The translations under genes were made by a program, and so were the position numbers. The notes under the pieces were generated by a model, which was given only the letters and a program-made list of their open reading frames with translations, was not told where the DNA came from and searched no databases. A DNA stretch of 64,000 nucleotides. Source: Bryobacterales bacterium KBS 96. Lineage in GTDB: Bacteria > Acidobacteriota > Terriglobia > Bryobacterales > Bryobacteraceae. Below are positions 48,034-56,977 of this stretch, one piece after another. Numbering within the stretch: position 1 is the first letter of the stretch; every line of letters begins with the position of its first letter. The stretch lies in assembly GCA_000381625.1 (NCBI GenBank), contig KB906767.1, positions 6,285,672 through 6,349,671 of the forward strand. Reading direction: 5' to 3'.

Positions 48034-49117
48034 GGGGTTCCGTCTGCTCAGGATTATCTTCTGATTCCTCAGCTTTGGCGATTTCAGAATCGGGCCGGGC
48101 ATTTCCTGCCTCTACAGCAATTTCGTAGTCTGTTGTAGGGGCGAGGCATCCCTCGCCCTCATCGCCTTCGGTGTGCGATCGTTCGTGCGATAGCGTTTCG
48201 GACGCTTCGGGGTCTGTCGCCGGTTCGATACCCTGCTCGACGGACGGCTGCTTCGCATCGGCCTCGCCTTCAGAATCGTCCGGCTGTTCGGCTAAGCTGC
48301 TTTCGTGCATCACCTCGGTCTGCCCGGCCGGGACGGAGGGTTCCTGAATATTCGTCGGCGTTTCGTCGGTGAGCGACAGACGTCCAAGTTCCTCAAATTC
48401 CTTGAGCGTCGGCAATTCGTTGAGTGAGCTGAGGCCGAACTGGATCAGAAATTCTTTCGTTGTCTTATACATGATCGGCTTACCGATCACGTCTTTGCGA
48501 CCCGCGGTGGCGACCAGTTTGCGATCAAGCAGCGTCTTGAGCACGCCCGCTCCCTGCACGCCGCGGATCTCCATAATCTCGGGCGCCGTAATCGGTTGCT
48601 TGTAGGCAACCACGGCCAGCGTTTCCAGGGCGGCAAGAGACAGCTTGAGCGGCGCCTGGAGCTTCTTGACGAATCGGCGAATGGATTCGTGGTGCTCCGG
48701 CTTCGTGCCCATTTTGTAGCCGCCGGCGAGTTCGCGCAATGTCAGCCCATGGCTGGGCTGCGCGTATTCCTCAATTAGTTGCGCAAGAATTTCTTTCACC
48801 GTAGCGAGCGGCTGTTCGACGGCGCCAGCAATCTGCTCCGGCGTCAGAGGTTCGTCGGTGATGTAGATGGCCGCCTCGATGATGGCCTTCAGAGTCGTGT
48901 GAGGATCTTCGTCCGGCGTCAGCCCGGTTACGGCTTCGGCGATCAGAACATCGTCCAGTTCATCGTCTGAAGCGGCATCCGGCGAGGCATCCCCCACCTC
49001 TACCTGCGATTCGTTCTTCGAAACCGTGTCACCGCCGGCGGCGCCACTCTCGCTGCATTCGGCCTGCGTCGTTTCCGCATCGACCGCCGGGTCGTTGATC
49101 TGTTCTAAATCCTGCAT
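48026..49117 (-). CDS. scpB: Segregation and condensation protein B, with repeat-derived tail
   Basis: The core, residues of about 70-235 (TTLKAIIEAAIYITDEPLTP, then VKEILAQLIEEYAQPSHGLTLRELAGGYKMGTK in part, KLSLAALETLAVVAYKQPIT), is the two winged-helix ScpB domain that binds ScpA and SMC for chromosome compaction. The N-terminal 70 residues are acidic, and the C-terminal 110 residues are unusual for ScpB: an acidic low-complexity tail. The part reading EGCLAPTTDYEIAVEAGNAR is encoded by a dispersed repeat (48092-48158). The extra segments are predicted disordered. The gene is followed by rluB-like and preceded by scpA. Confidence 0.9.
   Translation of the reverse strand: MQDLEQINDPAVDAETTQAECSESGAAGGDTVSKNESQVEVGDASPDAASDDELDDVLIAEAVTGLTPDEDPHTTLKAIIEAAIYITDEPLTPEQIAGAVEQPLATVKEILAQLIEEYAQPSHGLTLRELAGGYKMGTKPEHHESIRRFVKKLQAPLKLSLAALETLAVVAYKQPITAPEIMEIRGVQGAGVLKTLLDRKLVATAGRKDVIGKPIMYKTTKEFLIQFGLSSLNELPTLKEFEELGRLSLTDETPTNIQEPSVPAGQTEVMHESSLAEQPDDSEGEADAKQPSVEQGIEPATDPEASETLSHERSHTEGDEGEGCLAPTTDYEIAVEAGNARPDSEIAKAEESEDNPEQTEPHA
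48092..48158 (+). repeat. Dispersed repeat inside the scpB coding sequence
   Basis: GGGCCGGGCATTTCCTGCCT through CTACAG, AGTCTGTTGTAGGGGC and GAGGCATCCCTCGCCC matches the intergenic copy at 18104-18168. It keeps the scpB frame open and encodes part of its acidic tail. The same six-residue block (V-A-x-x-A-A/G..ARP) can be read from both copies. Confidence 0.75.
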
Positions 49118-49125
49118 CCGTTTGG

Positions 49126-49911
49126 TTATTGATATTCCCGATCTACCGCTTCCATGGTCTCGACAGACTCAAGGGCCTGTTTGAAATTCTCCCGCCGGCG
49201 CAAGCCGATGTCTCCGAATAGATCTCCCTGTGTGAGGTCGACAGCTTGCAACTTCACGAGCTCCAGGATTGCGAGAAACAGACAGATCATGGCGCGGCGG
49301 CTGCGCTGGCGTTCAAAGAGCCGGGTTGCCGAAAGCAGCTGCGATGGGCGTGAATGTTCCAGCTCGTAGCGCAAAAACCGGATCATATCCGGAACGCTGA
49401 CGTCCTCTTTCCCAATCTCGTATTCCGGGCGGCTCTTGGCGCGTTCGACCACGGCCTGCAGTGTTTTGACGAGATCGATCAGGGTGACAGCTAGTCCGGG
49501 GCCCTCATCCTCGTTGATGAATTGCTGAATCTGGGGATTCGACCAGATCGCTTCCTCAATGACACGTTTCTGCTGGAGCATTTCGGCGGCGTTCTTGAAC
49601 CGCTCGTGCTCAATCAGCCGTTCCACCAGTTCTTTGCGAGGGTCCTCTTCAGGCGCAATTTTGTCGAGCTCCGGGTCGCGCGGGAGCAGCAGCCTGCTTT
49701 TGATGTGAATCAGCGTGGCGGCCATATACACGAAATCCGACGAAAGCTCGATGTCGAGTTCCAGCGCCCGCTGCATGTAGTCGAGGTACTGCCGCGTGAT
49801 ACTGGCTATGGGGATGTCGTAGATGTTGACCTGCTGTTTCCGGATCAAATCGAGCAGCAGATCGAGCGGGCCCTCGTACTGCGCGAGATGAAAATTCAAC
49901 GGCGACGACAC
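49126..49911 (-). CDS. scpA: Segregation and condensation protein A
   Basis: The protein reads NFHLAQYEGPLDLLLDLIRK, then QQVNIYDIPIASITRQYLDY, the SMC-binding N-terminal domain of ScpA (F-E-G-P-L-D-L-L-L-x-L-I). The middle has LLPRDPELD and the C-terminal winged helix has RAMICLFLAILELVKLQAVDLTQGDLFGDI. It bridges SMC and ScpB in chromosome segregation. The GTG at 49909-49911 is used; a TTG at 49959 would add 16 residues and lies right after the POTRA gene stop. It is directly upstream of scpB (8-base gap). Confidence 0.9.
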   Translation of the reverse strand: MSSPLNFHLAQYEGPLDLLLDLIRKQQVNIYDIPIASITRQYLDYMQRALELDIELSSDFVYMAATLIHIKSRLLLPRDPELDKIAPEEDPRKELVERLIEHERFKNAAEMLQQKRVIEEAIWSNPQIQQFINEDEGPGLAVTLIDLVKTLQAVVERAKSRPEYEIGKEDVSVPDMIRFLRYELEHSRPSQLLSATRLFERQRSRRAMICLFLAILELVKLQAVDLTQGDLFGDIGLRRRENFKQALESVETMEAVDREYQ

Positions 49912-49961
49912 TGCTTTCAAAATAGCAGGAGTGAAGCCCACAAGCCGGTTCGGGGACAAGC

Positions 49962-51335
49962 CTAGAAAGGCGGCTCCTGCTCGGGCTTTTCGACGGGCGG
50001 CATTCCACCCAGATTGTCTTTCTTTTTCTCCGCCTCGCCGGCGGCTCCCCTGAAAAAGAGGTTCACGGTGACGTTGTGGGCCGTAGTGTCGGGCACGAAT
50101 GTAGATTTTGTCGTGCCCAGATTGTCCATAATACCCATCTCTTTAATCCGCTTCAGAAAGAAGTCCGGGTAATCGGGATTGAAGGCCTCCCCAGGCTTCT
50201 CGGCCCACAGCTTACGAATGGCAGGCTCGCTTTGGATATCCAGGCCGTGAACGTTGAGAGTTTCAAATTTGTAGACAGGGCCGGGCTGCATGGCATAGAT
50301 GAGATTGACGGTTAGATTCTTGTCGTTCTCCTGGTGAGACAGTTGGATGGCGGCGCTCAAATGGCCGCGATGGCGCATGAAGTCGACCAGATCGCGGCGC
50401 AACTGCTCGGCCTTGCTGCCGTCGAAAACCTCCCCCTTGCGGAAGTGCATCATCGACCGGATGTCGTCGGCCGACACTGTGCCGCCACGGAATGTCGACG
50501 TGCCGAAATGAAAAACAGGGCCTTCCTGAATTTCCACGTGTACGACGTAGCCCGCGTTTTCAGTCGATTTCTCGCTTTGAATCTTGGGGAAAGTGACAGC
50601 GACGTAGCCTTTGGCCGCGTATAGTGTTTTCGCGGCGCCATTGAGGATTTCCCGGATGCGTGTGTCGGAAAGGCGCTGGCCAATGGCGACATCGTTCAGC
50701 GCATGCTCCAGAGTAGGAGTATCGATCGCCTTATTGCCGGTGACGGTGACGCGGGCTATGCGTGGGAAGGGCGTATCCGGCCGAATGATGACTGCCGGGT
50801 GGTTCGGGTCCTCGGATGAGACGAAGCCTTTGATTTTCAGCGATGGCTTGGTCTTCGCAATGAATTCCTGCGCGACTTCCGCATACTTATTGACCACGGC
50901 CGACGTGGCGGGAATCCGGTCGTTATAGAGCAGCATGTGCGCTCGAAGATATTGACGAAGCGCATCGTCGGAGACGCCGAGATCTTCGAACTGCAGCGGA
51001 AACAATTCATCGAATTCGGTGACTTTATAGGTCACTTCATATTGGGCAGGGTTAGAACCGGTCCATCGGAACTGATACTCCACGTTCGAGAAGAGATCCG
51101 TCGCCAACAGGCGCGATTGCGCGGCGCGGAATGCCGCGGGGGTGGCCGGTTCTTCCGATTTGAGTCCGAGGACTTTCTTGATATCGGCTGGTTTGTAAAT
51201 CTTGTTCCCCTGAACGATGATGCTTTGAATAATACCCGGCGGAGCCGCCTCCGTCGATTTCGCCTGGGGAACCTGGGCCGCCGCTAACAATGCCAATGAA
51301 TACAGCAGCAGAGCGCTGCGGAGCAGAGAGACCAT
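49962..51335 (-). CDS. POTRA-domain (BamA/TamA-like) protein without a barrel
   Basis: A signal peptide (MVSLLRSALLLYSLALLAAAQ) is followed by four or five POTRA-like repeats. One is IIQSIIVQGNKIYKPADIKKVL, another IARVTVTGNKAIDTPTLEHALN, and then YKFETLNVHGLDIQSEPAIRKLWAEKPGEAFN (in parts). BamA and TamA have a 400-residue C-terminal barrel, but this 457-residue protein ends with a Pro/Gln-rich tail. It may be a periplasmic partner in outer-membrane protein assembly. It precedes scpA. Confidence 0.72.
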   Translation of the reverse strand: MVSLLRSALLLYSLALLAAAQVPQAKSTEAAPPGIIQSIIVQGNKIYKPADIKKVLGLKSEEPATPAAFRAAQSRLLATDLFSNVEYQFRWTGSNPAQYEVTYKVTEFDELFPLQFEDLGVSDDALRQYLRAHMLLYNDRIPATSAVVNKYAEVAQEFIAKTKPSLKIKGFVSSEDPNHPAVIIRPDTPFPRIARVTVTGNKAIDTPTLEHALNDVAIGQRLSDTRIREILNGAAKTLYAAKGYVAVTFPKIQSEKSTENAGYVVHVEIQEGPVFHFGTSTFRGGTVSADDIRSMMHFRKGEVFDGSKAEQLRRDLVDFMRHRGHLSAAIQLSHQENDKNLTVNLIYAMQPGPVYKFETLNVHGLDIQSEPAIRKLWAEKPGEAFNPDYPDFFLKRIKEMGIMDNLGTTKSTFVPDTTAHNVTVNLFFRGAAGEAEKKKDNLGGMPPVEKPEQEPPF

Positions 51336-51394
51336 CTACGTTAATTGTACGTTTCAGAGGAATACGGGGTTTCGGGAGACAGGGGGTGCAGGCA

Positions 51395-53095
51395 TCAGCG
51401 GATTGGCGGGGCGATGCGGATCGTGTTGCGGTAGGTTCCCTGCACTTCGATCTCGAAGGGGCGATGCGGGACCGGATCCTGACCAGTCAGATGGTAGATA
51501 TCTACTCCGGCGCCAGGGCGCTCTGCTGGAAACGTGGCGACGTGCTCCCAGGAGTTCGGATAGTCGCGGATCATCCGGCGGAGCAGTTGATAGTGTTCGA
51601 GCGGCTGGGGGCCGCGGGTGCGGTCCAGAACGAGAACGCCGACCGGAATGGCCGTGAGATACGCCATGACCGCTTGCGGGGAGCTAAATCGTGAGCGGTA
51701 ATGCCGGTTGTTCCAGTCGCTCGACGCGAGCACACGCCCCGCGCGCAAGATCACATGGCCGGGGCGCGGGCGATCGCGCGCGGCCATCTCGGTGATGAGC
51801 ATGCCTTCTCCGAACGCTTCGGATGCGCAGAGAATCACCTGGTTGCGGTAAAGCGGATTGTTTTCGAGAGAGGCGGCCGCTTTACGGAAGCCGTACGATT
51901 GCTTGCGGGGTATGTAGAACACGGTCGCGAGAATTAGCGTGAGCAGCACTAGAGCCACCGCATCCGCCAGGCGCGGCGTGGGATTGCGGCGTGCAACTAC
52001 AGTAATGAGCGTAAGTCCTCCGCTAATCGCAAACAGAAGAACGGCCGGGATGGCGGCGATCAAGTAACGATCGTTCAATCCGCTTGGCACAAAGCAGTGA
52101 AGGATGAGTACCGCAAACACGACGGAAATGAGAGAAGCCCAGCGGCCATTGATCCCTCCGAAGCGCAACGCGGGCACAAGCTTGGGCGCGAGCCCGGCGA
52201 GAAACAGGAGGGTAAGCACGAGGCCGATGGTGGTCAGCAAATGGATGCCGAAGAACTGCGCGGCCCTAGCAGCGTAGGCGAGACCCCAGGGATACTGAAA
52301 TCCCGGGGTGACGAACTGCCGGGTCAACAGCATCCATGGGAGGCAAACGAAGCCGGAACCGGCGGCGGTGAGCCAGAGCGCTCTGTTGCGGAGAATCGCG
52401 AACCGGCGCGTCAGAATTATCGAGATCGGCGGCAGCAGAATGAGCTCAACGCCATCGCCTTTTGTGAGGACGGCCAGTGAGGCGAGCGCTCCGAACCAGA
52501 TAATGTCGCGAGCGCGGCCGGAATCGAGAAACCGGCCCCAGCGAACGGCTGCCCAAAGGACGAGCAACGCCAGTCCGGTATCGACCATTACGGTGGATGT
52601 ATATTGCTGGACGACCGGCAAAAACAGGAAGATGGCGCCGCACGCCAGTCCCGCGAGTGGCGCCTGCCATTCTTCCATGACGAGATAGAAAATAGTTGCG
52701 GCGATCAGCGCCGTGATGACCGCCATCAGCACCAAAACGGAGGCGATAGAGTCACCGAACATCAACATCCACAGCGCTTCCGCTACATAGAACACTGGTG
52801 GCCAGTGGCCAAGTCCGACCTTCGGATAGTGCGCGTAGTAGCTCTGGGCAAACGCGGTAGGACTCGACGGAAAACCCTGAGCAATGTAGCCGCGGACCAT
52901 GAGTCCGGTGACGTAATGGGAGGCGTCGTCGAACTCCGCCCCGATCTCGGTCCGGTAAGCGTGTGCGGACTGCTGCAAAAGGAACGTGGCGGAGAAGAAA
53001 AGCGCGAACGCGATGCAACAAAGCACGAGGGTGCGCGCCTGAATCCGGCTGAACGATGCCCTCCGGGGAACGGAAGGCTGGATTACGCCATCCAC
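51395..53095 (-). CDS. GT39-family membrane glycosyltransferase (ArnT/PMT-like)
   Basis: The product has about 11 membrane helices. AEFDDASHYVTGLMVRGYIA is the DD/E-x-x-x-Y loop of GT39 proteins, followed by HWPPVFYVAEALWMLMFGD. A large extracytoplasmic C-domain contains NRQVIL-type and IRDYPNSWEHVATFPAERPG segments. These enzymes move a sugar from a polyprenyl-phosphate donor to an acceptor in the envelope. The frame runs open to 53359 across the lpdA promoter, so the GTG at 53095 is my best guess for the start. Confidence 0.75.
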   Translation of the reverse strand: MDGVIQPSVPRRASFSRIQARTLVLCCIAFALFFSATFLLQQSAHAYRTEIGAEFDDASHYVTGLMVRGYIAQGFPSSPTAFAQSYYAHYPKVGLGHWPPVFYVAEALWMLMFGDSIASVLVLMAVITALIAATIFYLVMEEWQAPLAGLACGAIFLFLPVVQQYTSTVMVDTGLALLVLWAAVRWGRFLDSGRARDIIWFGALASLAVLTKGDGVELILLPPISIILTRRFAILRNRALWLTAAGSGFVCLPWMLLTRQFVTPGFQYPWGLAYAARAAQFFGIHLLTTIGLVLTLLFLAGLAPKLVPALRFGGINGRWASLISVVFAVLILHCFVPSGLNDRYLIAAIPAVLLFAISGGLTLITVVARRNPTPRLADAVALVLLTLILATVFYIPRKQSYGFRKAAASLENNPLYRNQVILCASEAFGEGMLITEMAARDRPRPGHVILRAGRVLASSDWNNRHYRSRFSSPQAVMAYLTAIPVGVLVLDRTRGPQPLEHYQLLRRMIRDYPNSWEHVATFPAERPGAGVDIYHLTGQDPVPHRPFEIEVQGTYRNTIRIAPPIR

Positions 53096-53352
53096 ACCTG
53101 GTTCGGCAACATGCAGTGCGGCGGCCGGCCGGATTATCAAACCTGGCCTCGCGGCACGGGGGCAGTGGCGTACAAACGTACGCGGAGGATGTCGAGGCGA
53201 TGCGCGCTCACTGGGCTTCTTCAGATTATCGCTGGTCCGAAGACTGGAGGATTTTACCGGTGTCTCCGAGCTTACAAGCGGTGTTTTGTCAACCGCGTGA
53301 TTCTTTCGCAAACTACGGTAAATAAAGGGCCAATGATACACTGAAGGGGAAA

Positions 53353-54747
53353 ATGGCATACGACTTAGTCATCATCGGCAGCGGTCCGGGCGGCTATTCC
53401 GCGGCAGTGCGGGCCGGCCAGTACGGATTCAAGACGCTGCTTGTCGAGAAGTCGCCAAGGCTGGGCGGAACATGCCTGCTTGTTGGCTGCATTCCGACGA
53501 AAGCGCTGCTGCAAACGGCGGAAGTTTGGGACTACTTCAAGCATCCGGAAGAGCAGGGAATCGCCTGCAAAGATCCGCAACTCAACTACCCAAAGGTTCT
53601 CGATCGCAAGAACTCGATTGTGTCCAAGCATTCAAAAGGCGTCGAGTTCCTGATGAAAAAGAACAAGGTGGAGGTGGTGAAAGGCTATGCCCGGCTGCTC
53701 GGTGGCGGCAAAGTGCAGGTCGATACCGATCAAGGCCAGCAGACGTATGAATCGCGGTTTATTATGCTCGCAACGGGATCGGAGGCGCGCATGCTGCCCG
53801 GCCTGCAGGCGGACGCAAACCAGATTCTGACGAACATCGAAATTCTGAATCTTACGAGCGTGCCGCGGTCATTGGGCATTATCGGCGCGGGGGCGGTCGG
53901 CGTGGAGTTTGCGTCGATTTTCAACCGTTTCGGGTCGAAAGTTACGGTTTTGGAAATGTTGCCGCGGATGGTTCCCGTCGAAGATGAGGACGTATCGAAA
54001 GAACTGGACCGGTACTTCAGAAAGACCGGCATTCGTGTCGAGACGGGAGCGAAAGCGGAAAACATCCGGAAGAATTCGAACAGCGTCAGCCTGACCGCGA
54101 CGCTCGCGAACGGCAAGAAGGAAGATCTCGAGTTCGACAAACTGCTGGTTGCCGTCGGACGTAAGCCAAATACCGACAACGTCGGATTGCAGGCGACGGC
54201 GATTCAGCTTGATCGCGGGTTCGTCAAGGTGGACGCCTTTCAGCGCACGGGCGAGCCGAATGTATACGCAATCGGCGACATCGTAGCGGGAACACCGCAA
54301 CTCGCGCACGTGGCCACGATGGAAGGCCTGGTGGCGGTGGCTCACATGGCAGGCAAGCCGGCAAGGCCGGTGAACCGCAACCGGATTCCTGGCTGCACCT
54401 ATACGGAGCCCGGCATTGGAAGCGTAGGTCTGACGGAGGCGCAGGCGAAAGCGCAGGGCTACCGAGTGAAAGTTGGCAAGTTCCCGTTCGCGGGCAACAG
54501 CAAAGCGACCATCCTCGGAATGCACGAGGGTTTCGTGAAAGTGATTGCGGACGAGAAGTTCGGAGAAATTCTCGGCGTTCACATCATCGGGCCGCATGCG
54601 TATGAACTGGTTGCCGAGGCGGTGACCGCGATGGAAGCCGAGGCAACGGTAGAGTCGATGATGTCGACCATTCATGCTCACCCGACGCTTTCCGAAGCTG
54701 TGGGAGAGGGCTTCAACGCAGTTAACGGCCTGGCGATCAACGCGTAA
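53353..54747 (+). CDS. lpdA: Dihydrolipoyl dehydrogenase (E3)
   Basis: The FAD-binding motif GSGPGGYSAAVRAGQ, the redox pair CLLVGC (Cys41 and Cys46), the NAD-binding GAGAVGVEFA, AIGDIVAGTPQLAHVA and the C-terminal catalytic HAHPTLSEAVGEG define the class I pyridine nucleotide-disulfide oxidoreductase family. It re-oxidises the lipoyl group of E2 and is the common E3 of 2-oxo acid dehydrogenases and the glycine cleavage system. At 464 residues the length is normal. It is the first gene of a lpdA-lipB-E2 cluster. Confidence 0.94.
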   Translation: MAYDLVIIGSGPGGYSAAVRAGQYGFKTLLVEKSPRLGGTCLLVGCIPTKALLQTAEVWDYFKHPEEQGIACKDPQLNYPKVLDRKNSIVSKHSKGVEFLMKKNKVEVVKGYARLLGGGKVQVDTDQGQQTYESRFIMLATGSEARMLPGLQADANQILTNIEILNLTSVPRSLGIIGAGAVGVEFASIFNRFGSKVTVLEMLPRMVPVEDEDVSKELDRYFRKTGIRVETGAKAENIRKNSNSVSLTATLANGKKEDLEFDKLLVAVGRKPNTDNVGLQATAIQLDRGFVKVDAFQRTGEPNVYAIGDIVAGTPQLAHVATMEGLVAVAHMAGKPARPVNRNRIPGCTYTEPGIGSVGLTEAQAKAQGYRVKVGKFPFAGNSKATILGMHEGFVKVIADEKFGEILGVHIIGPHAYELVAEAVTAMEAEATVESMMSTIHAHPTLSEAVGEGFNAVNGLAINA

Positions 54748-54782
54748 TACATTGGGAGCGCCGCGCTCTCAAAATCGATCTT

Positions 54783-55457
54783 ATGAGGCAATGTGAGCTC
54801 CTGGATCTCGGGCGCCTGGAGTGGATAAAGGCGTTTCGTACCCAGCAGCAATTCGTTGAAGAAAGGAAGCGCGGAGAAGGCATCGACCGTTTTCTCTTCG
54901 TGGAGCATCCACATGTCGTGACTCTTGGACGTAATGCGAAAGACGAGCAAGTGCTGGCGAAACCGGAGATTCTGGAGCGCGCGGGCATTGCATTCGAGGA
55001 GACAGACCGGGGCGGAGGAGCGACGTATCATGGCCCTGGACAGGTGGTGGGGTATCCGATTCTCGATTTGCGAGAATGGAAACGCGATGTGCGGGCCTAT
55101 TTCCGTGGCGTCGAGCAGTTTCTGATAGATGCGCTAGCTAGTTTGGGCGTCGAGGCCGAACGTTCTCCGGAGCGCGGCCATGAGGGCGTCTGGGTGGGCG
55201 GCGCGAAAATTGCGGCGATCGGGATTCACATTAGCCGCTGGATTACTTCGCACGGGTTTGCATTGAATGTGGATACTGATTTGACCTATTTCCAGTACAT
55301 CGTTCCCTGCGGATTGTCGAAACCCGTGTGTTCGCTGCGCAGCTTGGGCTGCACGGCCAGTCGCGAACAGGTGAAAGAAGCCATCGCCGCCGCGTTCGCA
55401 AAAGTGTTCGATTATGAACTGGTGATGGCATACCGCGAAGCGCAGGAGATTCGATGA
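54783..55457 (+). CDS. lipB: Lipoyl(octanoyl) transferase LipB
   Basis: RGGGATYHGPGQVVGYPILD is the LipB signature, with the conserved H. KIAAIGIHISRWITSHGFALNV contains the catalytic Lys, and the C-terminal IVPCGLSKP contains the catalytic Cys. LipB transfers an octanoyl group from acyl-carrier protein to lipoyl domains such as the one in the next gene, so the location is functionally sensible. The length, 224 residues, is typical. It follows lpdA by 35 bases and overlaps the E2 gene by four bases. Confidence 0.93.
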   Translation: MRQCELLDLGRLEWIKAFRTQQQFVEERKRGEGIDRFLFVEHPHVVTLGRNAKDEQVLAKPEILERAGIAFEETDRGGGATYHGPGQVVGYPILDLREWKRDVRAYFRGVEQFLIDALASLGVEAERSPERGHEGVWVGGAKIAAIGIHISRWITSHGFALNVDTDLTYFQYIVPCGLSKPVCSLRSLGCTASREQVKEAIAAAFAKVFDYELVMAYREAQEIR

Positions 55458-56848
55458 CAGACGTTGTGATGCCCCAAATGGGCGAAAGCATCGTAGAAGG
55501 AACGTTGACCCGCTGGCTGAAAAAGACCGGCGAAAAAGTGGAGCGGGACGAGCCACTATTTGAGATTTCAACGGACAAGGTCGATACGGAAATTCCGTCT
55601 CCCGCGGCCGGAACTCTGAGCGAGATATTGGTCCAGGAAGGCGCCACGGTCGGCATCAACACAATTGTTGGCCGCATCGATGACGGGGCCGGAGCATCGG
55701 CGGCGGCGCCGCCCAAACAGGAGTCCGCGTCGGCTCCCACGCAGGCTCCTCCGGCGCCCGCGCCGGCCACTCCTGCTCCGGCCCAGGCTCCCGCGCCTCC
55801 AGCCGCCGCCCCACAAGCGGCCGCGGCAGGTCCTTATCCGTTTGAACCGGCTCCACAATCCGCGCCTCAGGTCGAAGAGGAAAGCGGACCGCTGTCGCCG
55901 CTGGTGCGCAAGATGGCCCGCGAGTACAACATCGATTTGTCGCAAGTGCGAGGCACTGGCGTAGGCGGCCGCATCACGAAGCAGGATGTTGAGGCCTACA
56001 TGGCTTCACAAGGGGCGCGCACGGTGAGCCAGGCGGCAGCGCCTCCTCCTCCTCCTCCTGTGGCACAACAGCCTCCCACAGCGCCCAGCCCCGCTCCAAT
56101 TCAGGCCGGCGCCCCGGCTACAGCGCCCATGCCCCGAGCTGAAGCGGCAAAAACGCGTGTCGAGCCCATGTCAACCATGCGCAAAAAAATCGCCGAGCAC
56201 ATGATTGACTCGAAGCGCACTTCCGCGCATGTCACCACCGTTCATCGGGTGGACATGACGAAGATCGCCAAGCTTCGGGAGAGGGCAAAAGGCGAATTTC
56301 AAGCGCGAAACGGATTTTCACTGACGTTTCTGCCCTTCGTCACCGTGGCGACCGCGCAAGCGCTGCGCGATTTCCCGCTCGTCAACGCATCTATCGACGG
56401 AAATAACGTCATCTATCACACCGACGTCAATATTGGAATCGCTGTCGCACTGGACGAAGGTCTGGGCCTCATCGTTCCGGTGATTCGCAATGCGGATGAA
56501 AAGAATGTGGCGGGGCTGCAGCGGTCCATTGTCGATCTTGCAACACGCGCTCGCTCCCGCCAGTTAAAACCGGATGAGGTGCAGGGCGGCACGTTCACCA
56601 TCACCAACTTCGGCAGCTTCGGCAGCATCTTTGCGACGCCCGTGATCAATCAACCGCAAGTCGGGATCATGGGTATGGGCGCGGTGGAGAAAGTGCCCGC
56701 CGTAGTGGATGGCGATGCCATCGCAATTCGTTCTCAGGCGTATCTCGCACTGACATTCGATCACCGTCTGGTGGACGGGGCGCTTGCCGATCAGTTCTGC
56801 CAGAAGGTAAAGAAGGTTCTGGAGAACTGGGACCAGAACGTTTTGTAG
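55454..56848 (+). CDS. 2-oxo acid dehydrogenase E2 (dihydrolipoyl acyltransferase)
   Basis: MTDVVMPQMGESIVEGTLTR at the N-terminus is a lipoyl domain with the lipoylated Lys42 in FEISTDKVDTEI. A long Ala/Pro linker follows. SPLVRKMAREYNIDLSQVRG at about residue 147 is the peripheral-subunit-binding domain. A second Ala/Pro linker leads to the acyltransferase domain from about residue 235 (RVEPMSTMRKKIAEHMIDSK), ending with FDHRLVDGALADQF, the catalytic H-x-x-x-D-G. It is the E2 of a 2-oxo acid dehydrogenase complex; sequence alone does not tell which one. No E1 gene is nearby. Confidence 0.92.
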   Translation: MTDVVMPQMGESIVEGTLTRWLKKTGEKVERDEPLFEISTDKVDTEIPSPAAGTLSEILVQEGATVGINTIVGRIDDGAGASAAAPPKQESASAPTQAPPAPAPATPAPAQAPAPPAAAPQAAAAGPYPFEPAPQSAPQVEEESGPLSPLVRKMAREYNIDLSQVRGTGVGGRITKQDVEAYMASQGARTVSQAAAPPPPPPVAQQPPTAPSPAPIQAGAPATAPMPRAEAAKTRVEPMSTMRKKIAEHMIDSKRTSAHVTTVHRVDMTKIAKLRERAKGEFQARNGFSLTFLPFVTVATAQALRDFPLVNASIDGNNVIYHTDVNIGIAVALDEGLGLIVPVIRNADEKNVAGLQRSIVDLATRARSRQLKPDEVQGGTFTITNFGSFGSIFATPVINQPQVGIMGMGAVEKVPAVVDGDAIAIRSQAYLALTFDHRLVDGALADQFCQKVKKVLENWDQNVL

Positions 56849-56897
56849 GGCATCGGGACACGAAGACGGCAATAGTCGCCGGCTCTTACGTTTACCG

Positions 56898-56977
56898 AAC
56901 CCGCTTGCTGACGCAAGGCGGCTCCGAGTGAAAGTAGCCTACAAACGGAGCCGCTGGTGCGAGTGCGCGGGTTTTTT
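56898..56977 (+). repeat. Dispersed AACCCGC/GCGGCTCCG repeat ending in a T-tract
   Basis: AACCCGC at 56898 and GCGGGTT at 56967-56973 are outer inverted arms. GGCGGCTCCG (56917-56926) and CGGAGCCGC (56946-56954) are inner arms. TTTTTT follows the right arm, so the element can act as a terminator for the E2 gene that ends at 56848. It resembles 60190-60254 and 29759-29838. Confidence 0.65.

Noticed and set aside
48985-49010. Another copy of the GAGGCATCCC repeat in the 5' part of scpB
   Set aside because: Only about 12 bases (GCGAGGCATCCC) match and the flanks differ, so chance similarity cannot be excluded.
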